Source: Chromera velia
Taxonomy: Eukaryota > Sar > Chromeraceae
Direction: 5' to 3'
DNA length: 64,000 nucleotides
Assembly (NCBI GenBank): GCA_018398765.1
Contig: JAHBMJ010001416.1
Location: 21,290 to 85,289 of the forward strand
The notes below the pieces were generated by a model. It made no database searches, was not told the origin of the DNA, and saw only the letters and a program-made list of their open reading frames with translations. Below are positions 24,476 to 37,554 of this stretch, piece by piece. How positions within the stretch are numbered: the first letter of the stretch is position 1; each line of letters starts with the position of its first letter. The translations under genes and the position numbers were made by a program.

Positions 24476-25322
24476 AAAAGTGTTGCACAGGGTGTTGTGT
24501 TAAAAACTAAATACTTTTCAGTTGATAAATTAAAAAAATAAAAGATTGGAAACTTTCTTTTTTTTCTTTTTTTTTTTTATTTATGGAGTGCAGGGCCTAG
24601 ACTAAACATTAATTGAAGTAACAACTGAAAAGTAATTAAAAAAAAAATTCTAGAATAAATTATATTAAAGGTATTAAAAAAACTGAATTGCTGTAACAAA
24701 ACGTGAAGCTTTCTATAGGACTAATAAAACTTCTTTTTAAAAAATAAAGCATACATATACCCTATTATTGCTAGTATTGCAGCCGTAGTATGAGTGACAC
24801 TGACACCTAGACTGTAATAAAAGTTTCCTACTACTAATAAAACTTCTTCTTTTTTAAAATTAAAGCATATACACCCTAATGACATTAATTCGTACAGCTT
24901 GAAAAATTTGTATAAAAAAATAAGACTCAGACGTGATCATAAGAGTAGTATATACAAGAACTGTTTTGATGTTTTGACAGCATTGAAAAGTGGATTAGGT
25001 TTGGCGTGACGTTGTCTGCCAGTGATTCACTTTAGCAAAGAACTCTTCAGGGTGACATATGAAAACACAGGCCCCTTGCTAAATCGTCTGATGGTGTTGC
25101 TTGAATTTACTTTCAATTCCCTGGAAAACCGCAGGACGCTGCTTATGCAGATCCTTCGCTTCTACCTGGTTCCTTCTCAGTGCCACTCTATCGGCAGCAC
25201 ACCTTTTTTTTGCACTCGAATTGCTCTACAGGATCGGACGGATGGATGGATGGATGGACGGATGGACGGATGGATGGATAGATGATCGGCTAGTGCAGGG
25301 ACGGATGAAGGTATGGAACACG

Positions 25323-27356
25323 TCAGGCACCAACAGCCTTGTAGCATGTGTCGAAGCAGTCACCTAGTTTCTCTTCCCCCGATCGACCCCCAAATATCGC
25401 CCACTGGGTTGGCGCAATGGACGAGTGTTTGTCGGGGTCTCGGAATTCTGTACAGAAACCCTCGCAACCATGGTGTTTGTCGCAGGTGGACTGACAGTCT
25501 CCTCGCTTCTTGCTTCGCGAGCAGTAGTCCAACCGACAGAAGTTTCGGAGGGTCTTTTGTACTTTGGTGAATATGTCGCTCTGTGTCAGATTGGGTACAT
25601 CCGCTTTACACATCTGTTTCGAGCCTAGGGAGTTCGGGGTTCGCTCACAATAGACATCTCTGGTCCACTGTTGGGCTGTCTCCATCGCTGTCTTTGCCTT
25701 CTCCAACTGGTCTGAAGTCTTTTTGATCACTCGCATCTGACAGTCCTGCACGTCCTCTGCGGTTGCGTGAAAGAACGGACAACCGACGTCGTGTCCCCAG
25801 GTCCATTCGGCGTGAGTCTGCTTGAAAGTTTGTCGGCCTTTGAGGAATGGCATGAAGGCAATTTTCTTGAAGGCTTCTATGAGGAGGGGGGACACTGCAG
25901 AGCGCAGTTTGGGATCGGGAACTAAGAGCATCTTGACGGCATCTGTAAATTCCTCCGAGCAAATGCCCCACTGAGTTTGGCTCAGCTGCCACGCTATTCG
26001 GTCGTCAAATGCGTTCGCTACACTGAAATCGAGTGTTTTCGTCTTCACCCAGTGGGCTCGGATGGCCTTCAGCCCATCGCTGACTGCCTTTCTCTGTTGC
26101 CCTCTTCCCCAATCACGATAGAGTGCGAAGGCTTGATCCTGCAGGCAATAGTTCAATCCAGTGACACCCAAAGCCCAAATGTCTTCTACAAACCCGTTGC
26201 ATCCATGGTCGTTCTTCCTGTCTAGCATGATTTCGTAACGGTTCGGACTGTAGTAGTCGAGCGTCCCGCTCGTGCAGCTGCCTGACTCACCTGCAGAGAG
26301 AGGGAGATCAATTGGGTGAATGAGTGAAAGCAGTGGATGGAGATGAAAAACAAACAGGCGCATCATTTTTTTTACACCGACGAACAACCGGGGAGAGGAA
26401 GGTCGGTCGATTGTACCGAAGACTCTTTCTTAATTCTCTGAGAGTCTTCTGCCTCGATCGATCGGCCTCCGAGTCCTTCCTGCAACTTGCTCCTTTCCTA
26501 GCTCTCTCCTTCTGCGACAATACTTGCTTGTCATACTTTCGTGTCCTTTTCTACATGCAGACATGCATTTGCATGTGTCAAGGTGTAGGAAACACATCGC
26601 CTCCCCTCCCTTTTGCCATCAACACAAGTACATGCATACATATAATTTTGCATTCATCTCTTTCAAGGACTCACGTGTCATAGTCCCGTCCCTTGCCGTC
26701 CTGGCGGCCAAGCCCAAGTCTCCGATGGCAAATTCAAAATCGGCCGTTCCCCTCCTGTCCACAGTGACATGAACCAAAATATTCTCTGGTTTGATGTCCA
26801 GATGAGCCAGGTTCTCTGCATGCATCCCTGCAAGGCCTAGCAGGGACTGGTAGAGTGCCTTCGCTACCTCCTTCTCGCCAATGGCTTTGGTGCTTTTTAT
26901 GGGACACGTGGAGGGGGGAGCCACTCCACCGAGATACATGCCAAATAAGTCGCCACAGTTGTAGAACTCTGTGGCGACGAAATTATGTTTGCTGCCCTTC
27001 AGTTGCAACACATATGGGATCCCTTCGACTTTCTCCAACATTTCGATCTCCTCGTCCACGGCTTCTGGAACAAAAATGTCTTTCACAGCCCACCAAACGG
27101 AACTGTTCGTGGCATTCTGTGCTGCCCACACCTCCCCAAATGAACCGTCTCCCAGCTTCTTCTTGGCAATAAAAGTTCTCTTATGATTGTCTAGGTCCCT
27201 CAATTTGATTTTCTCGTTTGGTGACAGTTCGAGAAAGGAAGGGGATTCCGACCTTTCTTGAGGGAGTGTGAGGGACAAGAGCGGATTTACAAAGAGGGTG
27301 CTGTGCAAACAGAAGCACACAAGCACCTCGGAGACATACAAACCGAAACTTCCCAT
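25323..27356 (-). CDS. Protein kinase with hydrophobic leader and cysteine-rich C-terminal tail
   Basis: Two exons, 27356-26675 and 26290-25323, join as C|GT to 549 aa. Residues 1-32 form a hydrophobic leader that could be a signal peptide or anchor. The kinase core is clear: glycine loop LGDGSFGEVW (68-77), lysine in WWAVKDI (Lys92), catalytic loop HLDIKPENIL (185-194), metal motif IGDLGLA with DLG in place of DFG, activation-segment SPNR, and DIWALGV for subdomain IX. After about residue 400 the protein turns cysteine-rich (DYCSRSKKRGDCQSTCDK, CEGFC, CFDTCYK), which suggests disulfides and a secretory location. This layout recalls apicomplexan secreted kinases, but I cannot place it in the ROP family from sequence alone. 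Catalytic residues look intact. The 3' flank carries a short GGAT repeat. The gene is convergent with the multicopper oxidase, about 3.9 kb away. Confidence 0.85.
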
Positions 27357-28139
27357 GGCGATTTTTTTTTGCAGAAGATCCTCGAGTGATGCAGCCAGTC
27401 CACTGCGCTCCGCTTTTGCTTCAGGGTGGCAAAGACAGGATTCGGGCTATAGAGAGAAATGTAGAGTACGGTAACTTGCATGGAGGTACGTACACTACGT
27501 GAAGTCAATTATTTTCAAGGCTGCAACTGCATGAAGAAAAAGAGATCGAGTTTCCCTGAATGGATGTACGTACGTATATATGTTTATAGCTTGCATATAT
27601 CGATATGTATAGCTTGCATGCATGCATGCATCATTTTAAAATTTTAAAATAAAATCAATTCACGCGGACAACATGCATGCAGCGCGCGCACTAGCTCTTG
27701 CGCTGCTCCGTTGTGCGAGCACAAAAGACAAACTTTAAGTCAGAAATTCCAATCAGAATTTGTACGTCAGAGAATTAAATTAATTAACGCACTGCATGCA
27801 GAAATTCACGTGTAACGAAAAAGGGAGCTGGCCCGGTATAGGAATATATATGTATAAACACCTGGTGCGACCATTCCACTGGGCATGCAGGTTATGGAAG
27901 GTGGAACATGTGTGAAAAGCTGTCGAGCTTGTGCTGGCAAACTTTCCGAAGTTCCGGTCTGCGCATTGACCCAGGACAACTATTGACACTGCATGCAGGG
28001 GGCATGCATGCATCCCTGTATTTAAACAAGGTCAGAGATCTCAATTTATCCTCTCATCACCTTCTTTGCTCGGACATCTAGCTTTTCTCCAGAACGGACA
28101 CAAAGGCAACAAATCTCTGGACCTAGCGCAAGCGAAATC
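27357..28139. promoter_or_regulatory. Divergent intergenic region of kinase and ankyrin genes
   Basis: About 780 bp without a coding frame. It holds TTTTAAAATTTTAAAATAAA near 27633 and TGCATGCATGCATGCATC near 27605; neither can be assigned a function. Confidence 0.4.
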
Positions 28140-31100
28140 ATGACAGAGTCTGCCACGCAAGTTGACGACTCAAGTCGCGTTGCCCTTCTGAAGAGGTTCT
28201 CTGTGTTTTCCAGCACCGGCTGCCTGACCAACTCGGCGTTCTGGAAGCTCTCTTCGATCAGCGCCACTCTTTGCCTACTCAGGAGAGACGAAGGTGTGCT
28301 GAGGAGGGCTCTCCATTCCGTCAGAAAGGAGGACAGGGAAACCCTCTGCGTCATCGCCATGCAGGTCCGTCAGTTAATTGCTTCGAAGTATATATACATA
28401 TGCATGCATGTACTGACGCAAACTGAATATATAAGTTTTGTTGTCTAGACTGTAATGTGTCCCTTGATCAGGACAGCAAAACATCTGTTATCGCATTTTT
28501 CTCTGTCTTGACAGTAACACCGAGATTCCATCAACAAAGAAAACGCACATTCACGAGTACCTGCCGTCTTTTCAGTGGAAAAAAATGCATCTATTAATAT
28601 ATGGCCTCGCGCAACAGAAGTGCCATATGGATCCCCACTTTTCTACATCAATATTTCCCTTAATGACATCCATGTATATATTGTGCGATTCCTTTCTGAA
28701 GGTGGTGAAGACGGACAACCTGGAAGATCTAGAGTTCCTCCTTGCCGCCCACAGGTTCAGACTCTACTGGTTCCCACCTAAGGACACCCAAGGAGAGATT
28801 CTCCCCCCCAGGCCTCTCACAGAGACTGCAGCACGGTACGGCGCCGTCAGATGCCTCAACGCTCTGTGTGCCCGACACCCCCGCCTTCCGTCTCCCCTCC
28901 AGTCCCTCATAGCACAGTCCTGGGAATCCAAGCAGGTGCTCTCTTCCCTGCGTGTGCTCCTGGAGAGCAAACAGACCGACCCGAACGGTCTCGTGTCTTC
29001 GTCTTCCAAGGGGAACGTTCCATGGGTCATCCAGTCAATCGAGGATGGACGGTTTCAGACCGCGTCTCTCTTGCTTGAGCAGGGCGCTGCTGTGGATGTC
29101 TGGGACTGGAGTTATGAGTCCGATCCCCGCACCAGTAGAGCCTCGAGACCGTCCCGAAGGTCTCACATACCGTCAGGGCAAAGCCCATTGCACGCTCTTC
29201 TGCAGAGGGCAGACGCTTCTACTCCGAGTTACTCGGAATCCCAGGGGGAGTTCCCCCAAGAAGAATTGGGTCGGAACAAAATGCCTCCGTTGGACTTGAC
29301 CAAGAAGATCGTAGAGAGATCGAAGGACAGCGGGAGCTTGGAGTGGGTTGGTAAGGCCGAAATTTTAGGTGTGCCTGCACACGTCAATTTCCACACACGT
29401 GTGGGGTTGGGGGAGTTGGAACGACGCGCAGAGGAGGGCAGTGCATTAGTGCTGACTGCCAAGAGGGTAGCGTCCAAAGGCTTTTTGTGTGCAAAATCTG
29501 ACTGGCACGTCAGGTTCTTCAAAGAGCTTCTGGACGCAGGGGCTTCTGTGGGGTGTGTGGATAAGGATGACCTTTCGCCCCTTCACTGGCTCTGTCGGGC
29601 CCCCAGAGTGCAGGCAGAAAGGGAAAGTGAAGTAGAAAGAGGGAGAGGGGGGGAGTCTGTGAGTGAGGGTGTGCTTTTGGGTCTTTTGAATTCAGTTTTG
29701 TCCCTCGCCTCTGTCCCTCTGCTGAACTCTGGTCCTGTCATATTGGCGTTCGTAGACTCTTACTACACTCCGGTTATAGCGGCTGCAGAGAGAGGCCGAT
29801 GGACGGTGGTGAGTGAAATGATACAGAGGGGCGCGTGTGTGGATCGAGGCAGGTCAGAATCCTGTTTACACGAGACACTCCTTCATCTGGCGTGTTCAGA
29901 GAGAGACGACAAACCGATGGCGCCACTCTCGGTGCTGAGTGAGATTCTATCCAGATCTAGAGACGCAAACCCATGGACGGAGACAAGGGAGTGGGAGACA
30001 ACAAAGGGAAAGGGCCGCCATGAACAGTTGAGCTCGGTCAGGCTCACTCCTATGGCCTATGCCCTCTCGAATAGTCTGAACAAACCCGAGACAGTTGAAG
30101 TCATCAAGAAGGTAGCTCGGTCGGAAAAACTCGATTTGGGACAGGTTGCCATTGGTCAAACTCATGAAGGGAAGCTTCGAGGTTTCAACGCTGCAGAATG
30201 GTGTTTGCGCAACGGCCACACCGAGACTGCGTTCTGGTTCCTCCAAACCTTCCCCCCCAGTTGTCCTGTCAACCCAGCAGAGGTAAGTCGGTAGGTACAT
30301 ACGTCGGCCTTTGAGTGCGTGTGCACATGTATGTGAGTGAGCAATTGAGCATGTCCCCGCTTCCTCCCTCCCTCCCCAGGTTTTCCTCCTTAATTCTGCC
30401 CTTTCAAAAGTGCAAGTCAACGAAAGTACGCAAGAAGGAAGGAAGAAACAGAGGGAGGATCATCATCATCTGACTAGCTGTTCTTTTGTGGCGTGGATGG
30501 ACTGTATGAATGAAAATACATTTTGTATACGTAGACATTATGTACATTATGTACTGTGTTAATAAATAAATGCATACGTGGACGGTACGAAGAAAATAAA
30601 CCCTTTACGGACGTAAATATTTCTTCCATGGCTCCAAAAGAAAGTGAAGACCTACCTCGATCACTTTCTTCGATGATGCCTCAAACCCTCACTGATTGAT
30701 TGCGTCTGTCTGTCTGCCTGTCTGTCTGCATGTTTGCAAGCCTGCAGGTCGTGAGGTCTGACCCCGAGGGTGCCTTGGAGGAGTCTCTGAAACTGTTCGA
30801 CCTGAGTTTGAACAGCCCTCCCTGGAACTCCGTCCGTCCGATAGAGGAGGACCTTCTTTTCATGTGCGTCAGACTGGACGCAGTGCGCTTCCTGTCCCGT
30901 CTGATGCATCCAGACCTGTGCCCAGAGAATGCAAAACAGTTCTCGGCAACAGGCAAGGGGACACTCGTGCACGTCGCCAGCCAACACGGGGCTGTGAATG
31001 CGCTCTCTTTCCTCTTGGAAAGAGGCGCAGATGCAAACATTCCCTCTCTCCATTTAGAAGGTGCGACGCCCATCATGATGGTAGGCCAAGGGATGACCCT

Positions 31101-34100
31101 TGAGGATTCGGTTCTGGAGAAGATAATAGAGATGCTCGGCAAGGCAGGTGCCAGCGTTCTGAAAAGAGACACCGGGGGCCGGACAGTCTTCTCGCGGGTG
31201 ATTGCGAGCGGCCTCTCACCAAATTTTCAGAGAAAGTTGGAGCTTTTGCTTTCCCTGTGCCCCTCCGACGAGGGTCAGAAAAGAGATCTGCAGTCCGTTC
31301 TAAACGAAGCATTGGAAATGGCATTGACTATGGACCTTCGGAATTTAGTGGAAATGCTTCTGGAGAAGGGGGGGGCAGAAAGCGTGGAGTATATTGTCCA
31401 CTCGTGCCCCTCTGTGTTGGACTCTCTGTCACAGGACCGAATGGGGAGGAAGTGGCTGCGGTCCCTTTTTCTAGAGCGTCACGTGCTTTCTGCAGACACG
31501 AAAGTACGCGTGATGGAGATCTTATACAGATTTGCCCCCATTCTGAGCGGGCTTTTCTTGAAGAGTCTCGATAGCGCGGAGAGGGAGGTGAAGAGAGAAA
31601 AAAACCAGTGGGAGAGTGGATGCGTGAACTGCGATTTCGTCAGTCAGTGAGTCAATATGATCATGAATCGAGCATGCATGTGCACAATTGTTCATGCATC
31701 TTCGTAACCATCCCCTTCTAGCTCGTTTTGTGGCCGGACCTGCATGCGCTGGAGGAACTCTTTTTCTTCTTTTGCTGCCAGCAAGTTTCTTTCCTGTGTG
31801 TCAGCAGTCAGCTGTGCAGTGCGTATCTTTCCTCCTTCATTTATGTATGTGGGCAGATCTTTCCTCATTTCCTTTTTTCTCTCGCCTGCCTCTTTCCTTT
31901 TGTTCCGGGGTGTCCCCCCTGCATGATTGATTCATTGGTTCATTGGTTGATTGTTTGATTGGTTGGTTTGTTCATCATGTCACATCCTTTTTTTTTTTTT
32001 TCTTTTTGATTGCCTGATTGGTTGATTGGTTGGTTTGCTCATCATGTCACATGCTTACGGCCATACAGGTCTTCCGATCCGACCACCCTCTGTATGGAGG
32101 GGGAACTTCAAGAGTAGACACGGGGTACATAGAGGAGCCATCCGTGGTCTCTCTGTGCGGGTCCGCTCGTCATAGGTCTGTCGCTCCCTCCAGCAGTCGT
32201 TGAGGTTCAGTCGTTTTGTATATACGGGCATGTGCACTGTTGATCAAATGTGAAGGTAGACTTTTGATCAAAACGAATGCTCCTCTCTTACTACCCATGC
32301 ACGTCTTGAAAACAAACAAGTCTTCCTTCTGCGATGCAGTGATCGAGTGTTGCTGCATCCTTCGAACTGACTGCTGTGCGACCATGCATCTTTGGTGCAC
32401 AGATAGCAATTGGCGTGGGGGGGGGCTGTGTAGCTTGATCGATCGACTCTGCTGCCTACTTTCGTTCCTTCCTTCCTTCCATTGCATTCCTGCAGGTCTC
32501 GAGAAGTTCCAGAGCGGAAGGCCGACCTCTCGACCCTGAGAGTCCGTCTAGAGAAGAGCAGCTCTGCCATGATGAATCCTGAGTTCGTCTCCAAGCAAGA
32601 TGCATTTGCCGAGTTAGACAGGCTGGTGGGGGCCGAAGCGGCATGGTGGGACGGGCGGCTGAGGTCTATGTGGGCTCTGGTCTCTTCGCAGGCACCGGAG
32701 CTCGAAGAGATGAGGGCAGAGACTCTCAGACAGGAGAGGAAGAAGAAAGAGGCACACGTCAGGGCTACCAGATGGTAAGTAAGTCAAAACATCCCGCCAG
32801 CCATCTTGCAGAATTGAGGAACACTGCGGCACTGGCATGCATTCAAGAGGACGTTCATTCAATTATTCTATTATGCCGAATGCTTAGAAGGAAGGAAGGG
32901 AGGAAGGAAAGAACACTCCGAGAAAGGCAGCAGGCGAGGTTTGTTTGGAGGAGAATGAGAGCTCCGTCCAGCCTTGCCAACTGGTCTCCTCAGTCTTTCC
33001 TGAAATTCAAAAGCATTTCAGCCAACTCATATTCTCTGCTTAAGCAGCTTACTTTGAGCAGCGAAAACCTCCAAAAATTTGAAGGAAACACTCTGAGAAG
33101 TTTCACGACTGTGTCCTTATATGTAGACACGCAGGATTGATGGTCTCCTTCTCCAGCGCCTCATCTTGTCCTTTCATGCCTCTGCCTCTCTTCGTGGTGC
33201 GACTGCCCTGAATGCTTGCAGGTGCGTTGAGAAGATAAAGCGGAACCTCTCAAAGGCCACCTACAAGTATCTCCTCAAAAAAGCAAAAACAGAACATCCC
33301 TACCGAGGTCAGTCACTCCTAGCTCCTCTCATTCCGTCCAAGAGCATCCATAGAGATCGAGGCATGCATGGTCAGTCAGTCAGTCAGTCAGTCAGTCAGT
33401 CAGTCAGGGGGGCATGCATTGCATGGTCGAATTTTCGGTGCATCTCAGAAATGATTTTTCAGCATTCATGTGAAATGGTCTTTCAGTCCTTTTTTGCTTT
33501 GCTTCTCTTCCAGCTTATGAGCGGGGAATCAACAAAGCTGTCAACATTTTTGTGACTCTCCACAATTAAGCTGAGTGTTCTTCTCCCAGAACGTCCCTGT
33601 CGGCCGTTTCGTGGGAGTCGTTGACTTCTTCTCCTTGATCCATGCACCGAGAGGGGACCAGCTCCACTCAGGATTGCCAGACAGAAAGAAAGAAGGAAAG
33701 AGAAACAAAGCAAGCTGGAAAGAAGCTTGACAGAAAATAGTACCGGATCTATTCTGGACAGGGTCTCTCTATCTATCTATCTATCTATCTGTGTGTGTGT
33801 GTGCGTGTGTGTGTGTGTGTGCAGGCGCTTCCATCGAAGCAGGAGGAGCTGCACAGGAAGGCGAGGACGGACAGATTCCTCTTGTAGAAATTCCATTTGA
33901 CCCCCTGGCTGCTCTCGTCGAGTTGTGGCCTCCATCCGCCGATGACTGTGAAGGAAACTTGAATCGACAGCCTGAGGAGAAGGGAGGGAATTCGAATCAT
34001 CACCAAGGAGATTACAAGAGGGGGGAAAAAGAATCGGCAAGCAAGGGGACAGAAACCTCACCTGAGGCAAGCAAGGGGACAGAAGCGCCACCTGACGCAA

Positions 34101-35251
34101 GCAAGGGGACAGAGGCGCCACCTGTGGAGGCACTGTTGAACCTCCGTCTTTACAGAGTCACCGAAAAACTCGTCGACAGAGTGCAGAAAGCGGTCAGTTG
34201 TGAGTGCGTGCGTATGCCAATGTGTGTGTGAATCGTAAATTAAGTGCATATGCGCATCCATTTCTCTGTCTGCGTATGTCAATGTGCATGTGAATCATGA
34301 ATTGAGTGCATATGCCCATCCATTTCTCTGTATCGAGACGTACATGCATGACAGTCATTTTTCGAAGGACTCATTGAACCGGTGGAAAGAGAGAGCGGTC
34401 AAGAGTCGAGGCAGTGAATGAATGAATTTCCAGTCAGAGATCGCTCGGCATGCCATTTTTGGTTTTTATTATAAAACTAAGGCAAAGAAAAGACATGCAG
34501 GGAAAATAAATGGAGAGGACGAACGAAGAGGCGGATGAACGAACTAACGAACGAAGGAACGAACGAACGGACGGACACATGGAAGGAATTAACCAGAAAG
34601 ACAGAATCTGGCGATCGTCGATCAGCCATCTGCATGTCCTTTTGTCAGCCCAATCTCTCTCTCTGATTCGAACTGGATCTGTCTTTGCGTTTGCGCGCGC
34701 CTCTAATATGTCCTTTGAAACTCAGGAAGCGGAACTGTAGAAACAGGAGTTGCAGAAAAGATGCTGAAGAATGATTTCTTTTGCAACTCACAGCTCCACC
34801 AACTCTTTCCATGCATTTTTTGGGATGCATGCATGCCTGTACGCACATGCACTGCATGCAGGAGAACGCCTGGGTCCAGTATCAGAAGGGCGTTCCCAGT
34901 CTCTGCTTCCCCTTTTCCCTCAGGCTCTTCCGACTCACCCCTGAGCAAGTGAGTCTCCAGATGACTGCGGGCATCGCGTTTGAAGGAACGGTGACGCCGT
35001 TCGTTCCCACAAAGTCTTTGGACTCAGTCTGTTTGGGTGTGCATCACCACCTCGCTGCCATGTCCGTCTACAAGCACAAGAGTTTCGAGGAACTCAGGGC
35101 AGAAGACTACGCGCAGGGCCGAAAGGGGCGGAGTAGCTCGGAGGATCCATCGACGGCTAGAGAGGAGGGAGAGCAGGGAGGGAACAGGAATGAGAGCGGA
35201 GTGGAAGAAACAATTGCTGGTGAGTGAGTGAGTGAGTGTGCGTGAGAGAGA

Positions 35252-35294
<43 letters not shown>

Positions 35295-35302
35295 GGAGAG
35301 AC

Positions 35303-35347
<45 letters not shown>

Positions 35348-35911
35348 AAGAAGTGAGGGGTTGGATTGATGAAAGAAGGGCTGTGAACACCACAAACTGT
35401 TGGGTAATTTTTCCAAAGTTCTTTTTGTGACTGCATGCACTCAATGAACACCGTAGGTAGGCCTTCAAGTCTCTCTGCACCGGGTCAACCTCATGATGAC
35501 AAAGCAAAATGAGGGAACCCTTCTCATATTTCTCCCTCCTTCCCTCCAACCTCCCTCCCTTTCGTTTTCTTGCTGCAGCGGCAGAATCGACGAGTAACAA
35601 GATCTTGCACTTGATTGCAAGTGAGTAAGTTTTTTAACCTGAGCGAGTGAGTGAGTGAGTGAGTGACAGGTAAAAAAGAATGGCACGAAAAGACAATCAA
35701 TCCAGTTCGCACATCAATCGTGCGGAAGGAAGGAAGACATCTGTTGGGGTTCTGCCGGGGACACTCAGAGTGAGAGGAGAGGAGAGGAGAGGAGAGGAGA
35801 GGAGACAGCTAAGGGCAAGCAGTGGTCGATAGTGGAAGTCTTCCTCTCAGCTTTCTCTCCCTGTGTTTCTGCCCATTCGTCTCATCTTTCTCTCCGCCCC
35901 TCCCTGCGTGC

Positions 35912-35952
<41 letters not shown>

Positions 35953-36700
35953 TCCGATGTGCAGCAGGAGAAGAGGAGCAGAAGTCAATGGTGAAAAATC
36001 TGGTGAACGAGGGGGAGGGGTCAGTCAGGAACTCTGTCAATTAGTTTGTCTGTCTGTCACAGTCATTCGGTCTGTCTTTCCTTCGGTCGGTAGAGAGAGC
36101 AATAGAAGAACCGAAGTGCGGTTCTCTCTTTGTCTCTTTGTCTGTCTGCCTCTTGGCCTATCTGTCTGTCTACTGTATGTGACGGCTGGCTATTGGTCGG
36201 TCTGTCCGTAGCACTCATTCAGTCTCCTGTTTTTCATGTATGTTTCTGTCACTCATTCAGTCTCCTGTTTTGCATGTATGTTTCTGTCACTCATTCAGTC
36301 TCCTGTTTCGCATGGATGTACGTTTCTGTGCACCCACGCATGCATGGATGTGCTGCCGTCATACTTCCCCCCCCCCCCACACACAGGCTCCAACAAGCGC
36401 TGCGAGAGCAAATGTCCCTGGCGTCACAAGAGATGAGGTGGGAGGACTTGAAGACACTTGCTAAAGTGAGTGAGTGAGTGAGTGAGTGAGTGAGAGAGTG
36501 AGTGAGTGAGTGAGTGAGTGACTGAGTGGGTAAACAGCTTGAGAGACAGATGACCAAATAGACAGACAAAGAGGCACTGTGTTGCTCCAAGCCTCTCAGG
36601 CTTGGAGAGATTCCATAAGAGGAAAAGGGGAAATGAACTATAGGACAAGAGAAGAGAAGAGACTCAGAGGAAGGGACCATGGCGCCTGGACGATCCTATT

Positions 36701-36735
<35 letters not shown>

Positions 36736-37518
36736 CGTGACACAAAGAATGATAAGAGAAAATCCCTCAGACAACTCACTGAATGTTTTTCAGGCAATGA
36801 TGCCGTCGATCCTTTTCTTTTCTTTTTTTTGTTCTGTTCACACACGTGTCCCTGCATGAGAGTTAATTCCACGATCGATAGATCAAGACTGAAAGAAAAC
36901 ACGAAGAGGTTTCCCAATTCCGCCCTCTCCCTCTTTTCACCTCGATGACTCTCTCTGTCTGCAGTCGTTGAAGCTTCTCTCTGATGCGACAGGGGCGTAC
37001 GAAAGCTGGACACAAGGGACGTTCAAACTGGAGTGCTCAGCCAGACCTTCCCAGCCCATGGGTGGGCAGGCAGACGGCCCTGAACCCCAATCGATGAAAG
37101 AGGAAGAAGACGACTGGGGGGGGGCGGGTCCGAGAAGTTCGGGGTTGGAGGGCCTCCGTGATCTGCCACCGGTACGAGCCCCTGACGCCTCCTCTTGTGG
37201 GGTCAGTGGACATCTTTTGGTCGTTCTCCTCACTGGTGGTCCTGCAGATAGAACTGTGAATTGTGGCCATCATTCGACAATCGTCCTTCATTCAGAGTTG
37301 CGTCGAAACTTTGGATTTGTGAGGACATCTGATGGATATAGGTCGAAACGTCGACGCAGAAGTGATTTAGAAGAAAGGTCAAAGGCTAAGCCATATCTCC
37401 ACCCACCGGTTTCGGAAATGCAATCTCCTCATGCAAATGGAACAAAGTTTGTGACTATGTATTTACGCGGCTCTTCTGCCTCCTTCTCAATTCCCTGCTC
37501 TTCTGTCTTTTCTCAATT

Positions 37519-37554
<36 letters not shown>

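Larger units (their letters stand above)
21419..25322. other. Convergent intergenic region between oxidase and kinase
   Basis: Contains the oxidase 3' UTR, purine microsatellites, the possible LINE remnant and an AT-rich tract (about 24480-25020) with TAATAAAACTTC repeated near 24722 and 24835. No further gene is supported. Confidence 0.6.

Noticed and set aside
28764-29030. Minus-strand frames opposite the ankyrin gene
   Set aside because: Shadow frames of the well-supported plus-strand exon 28702-30282.
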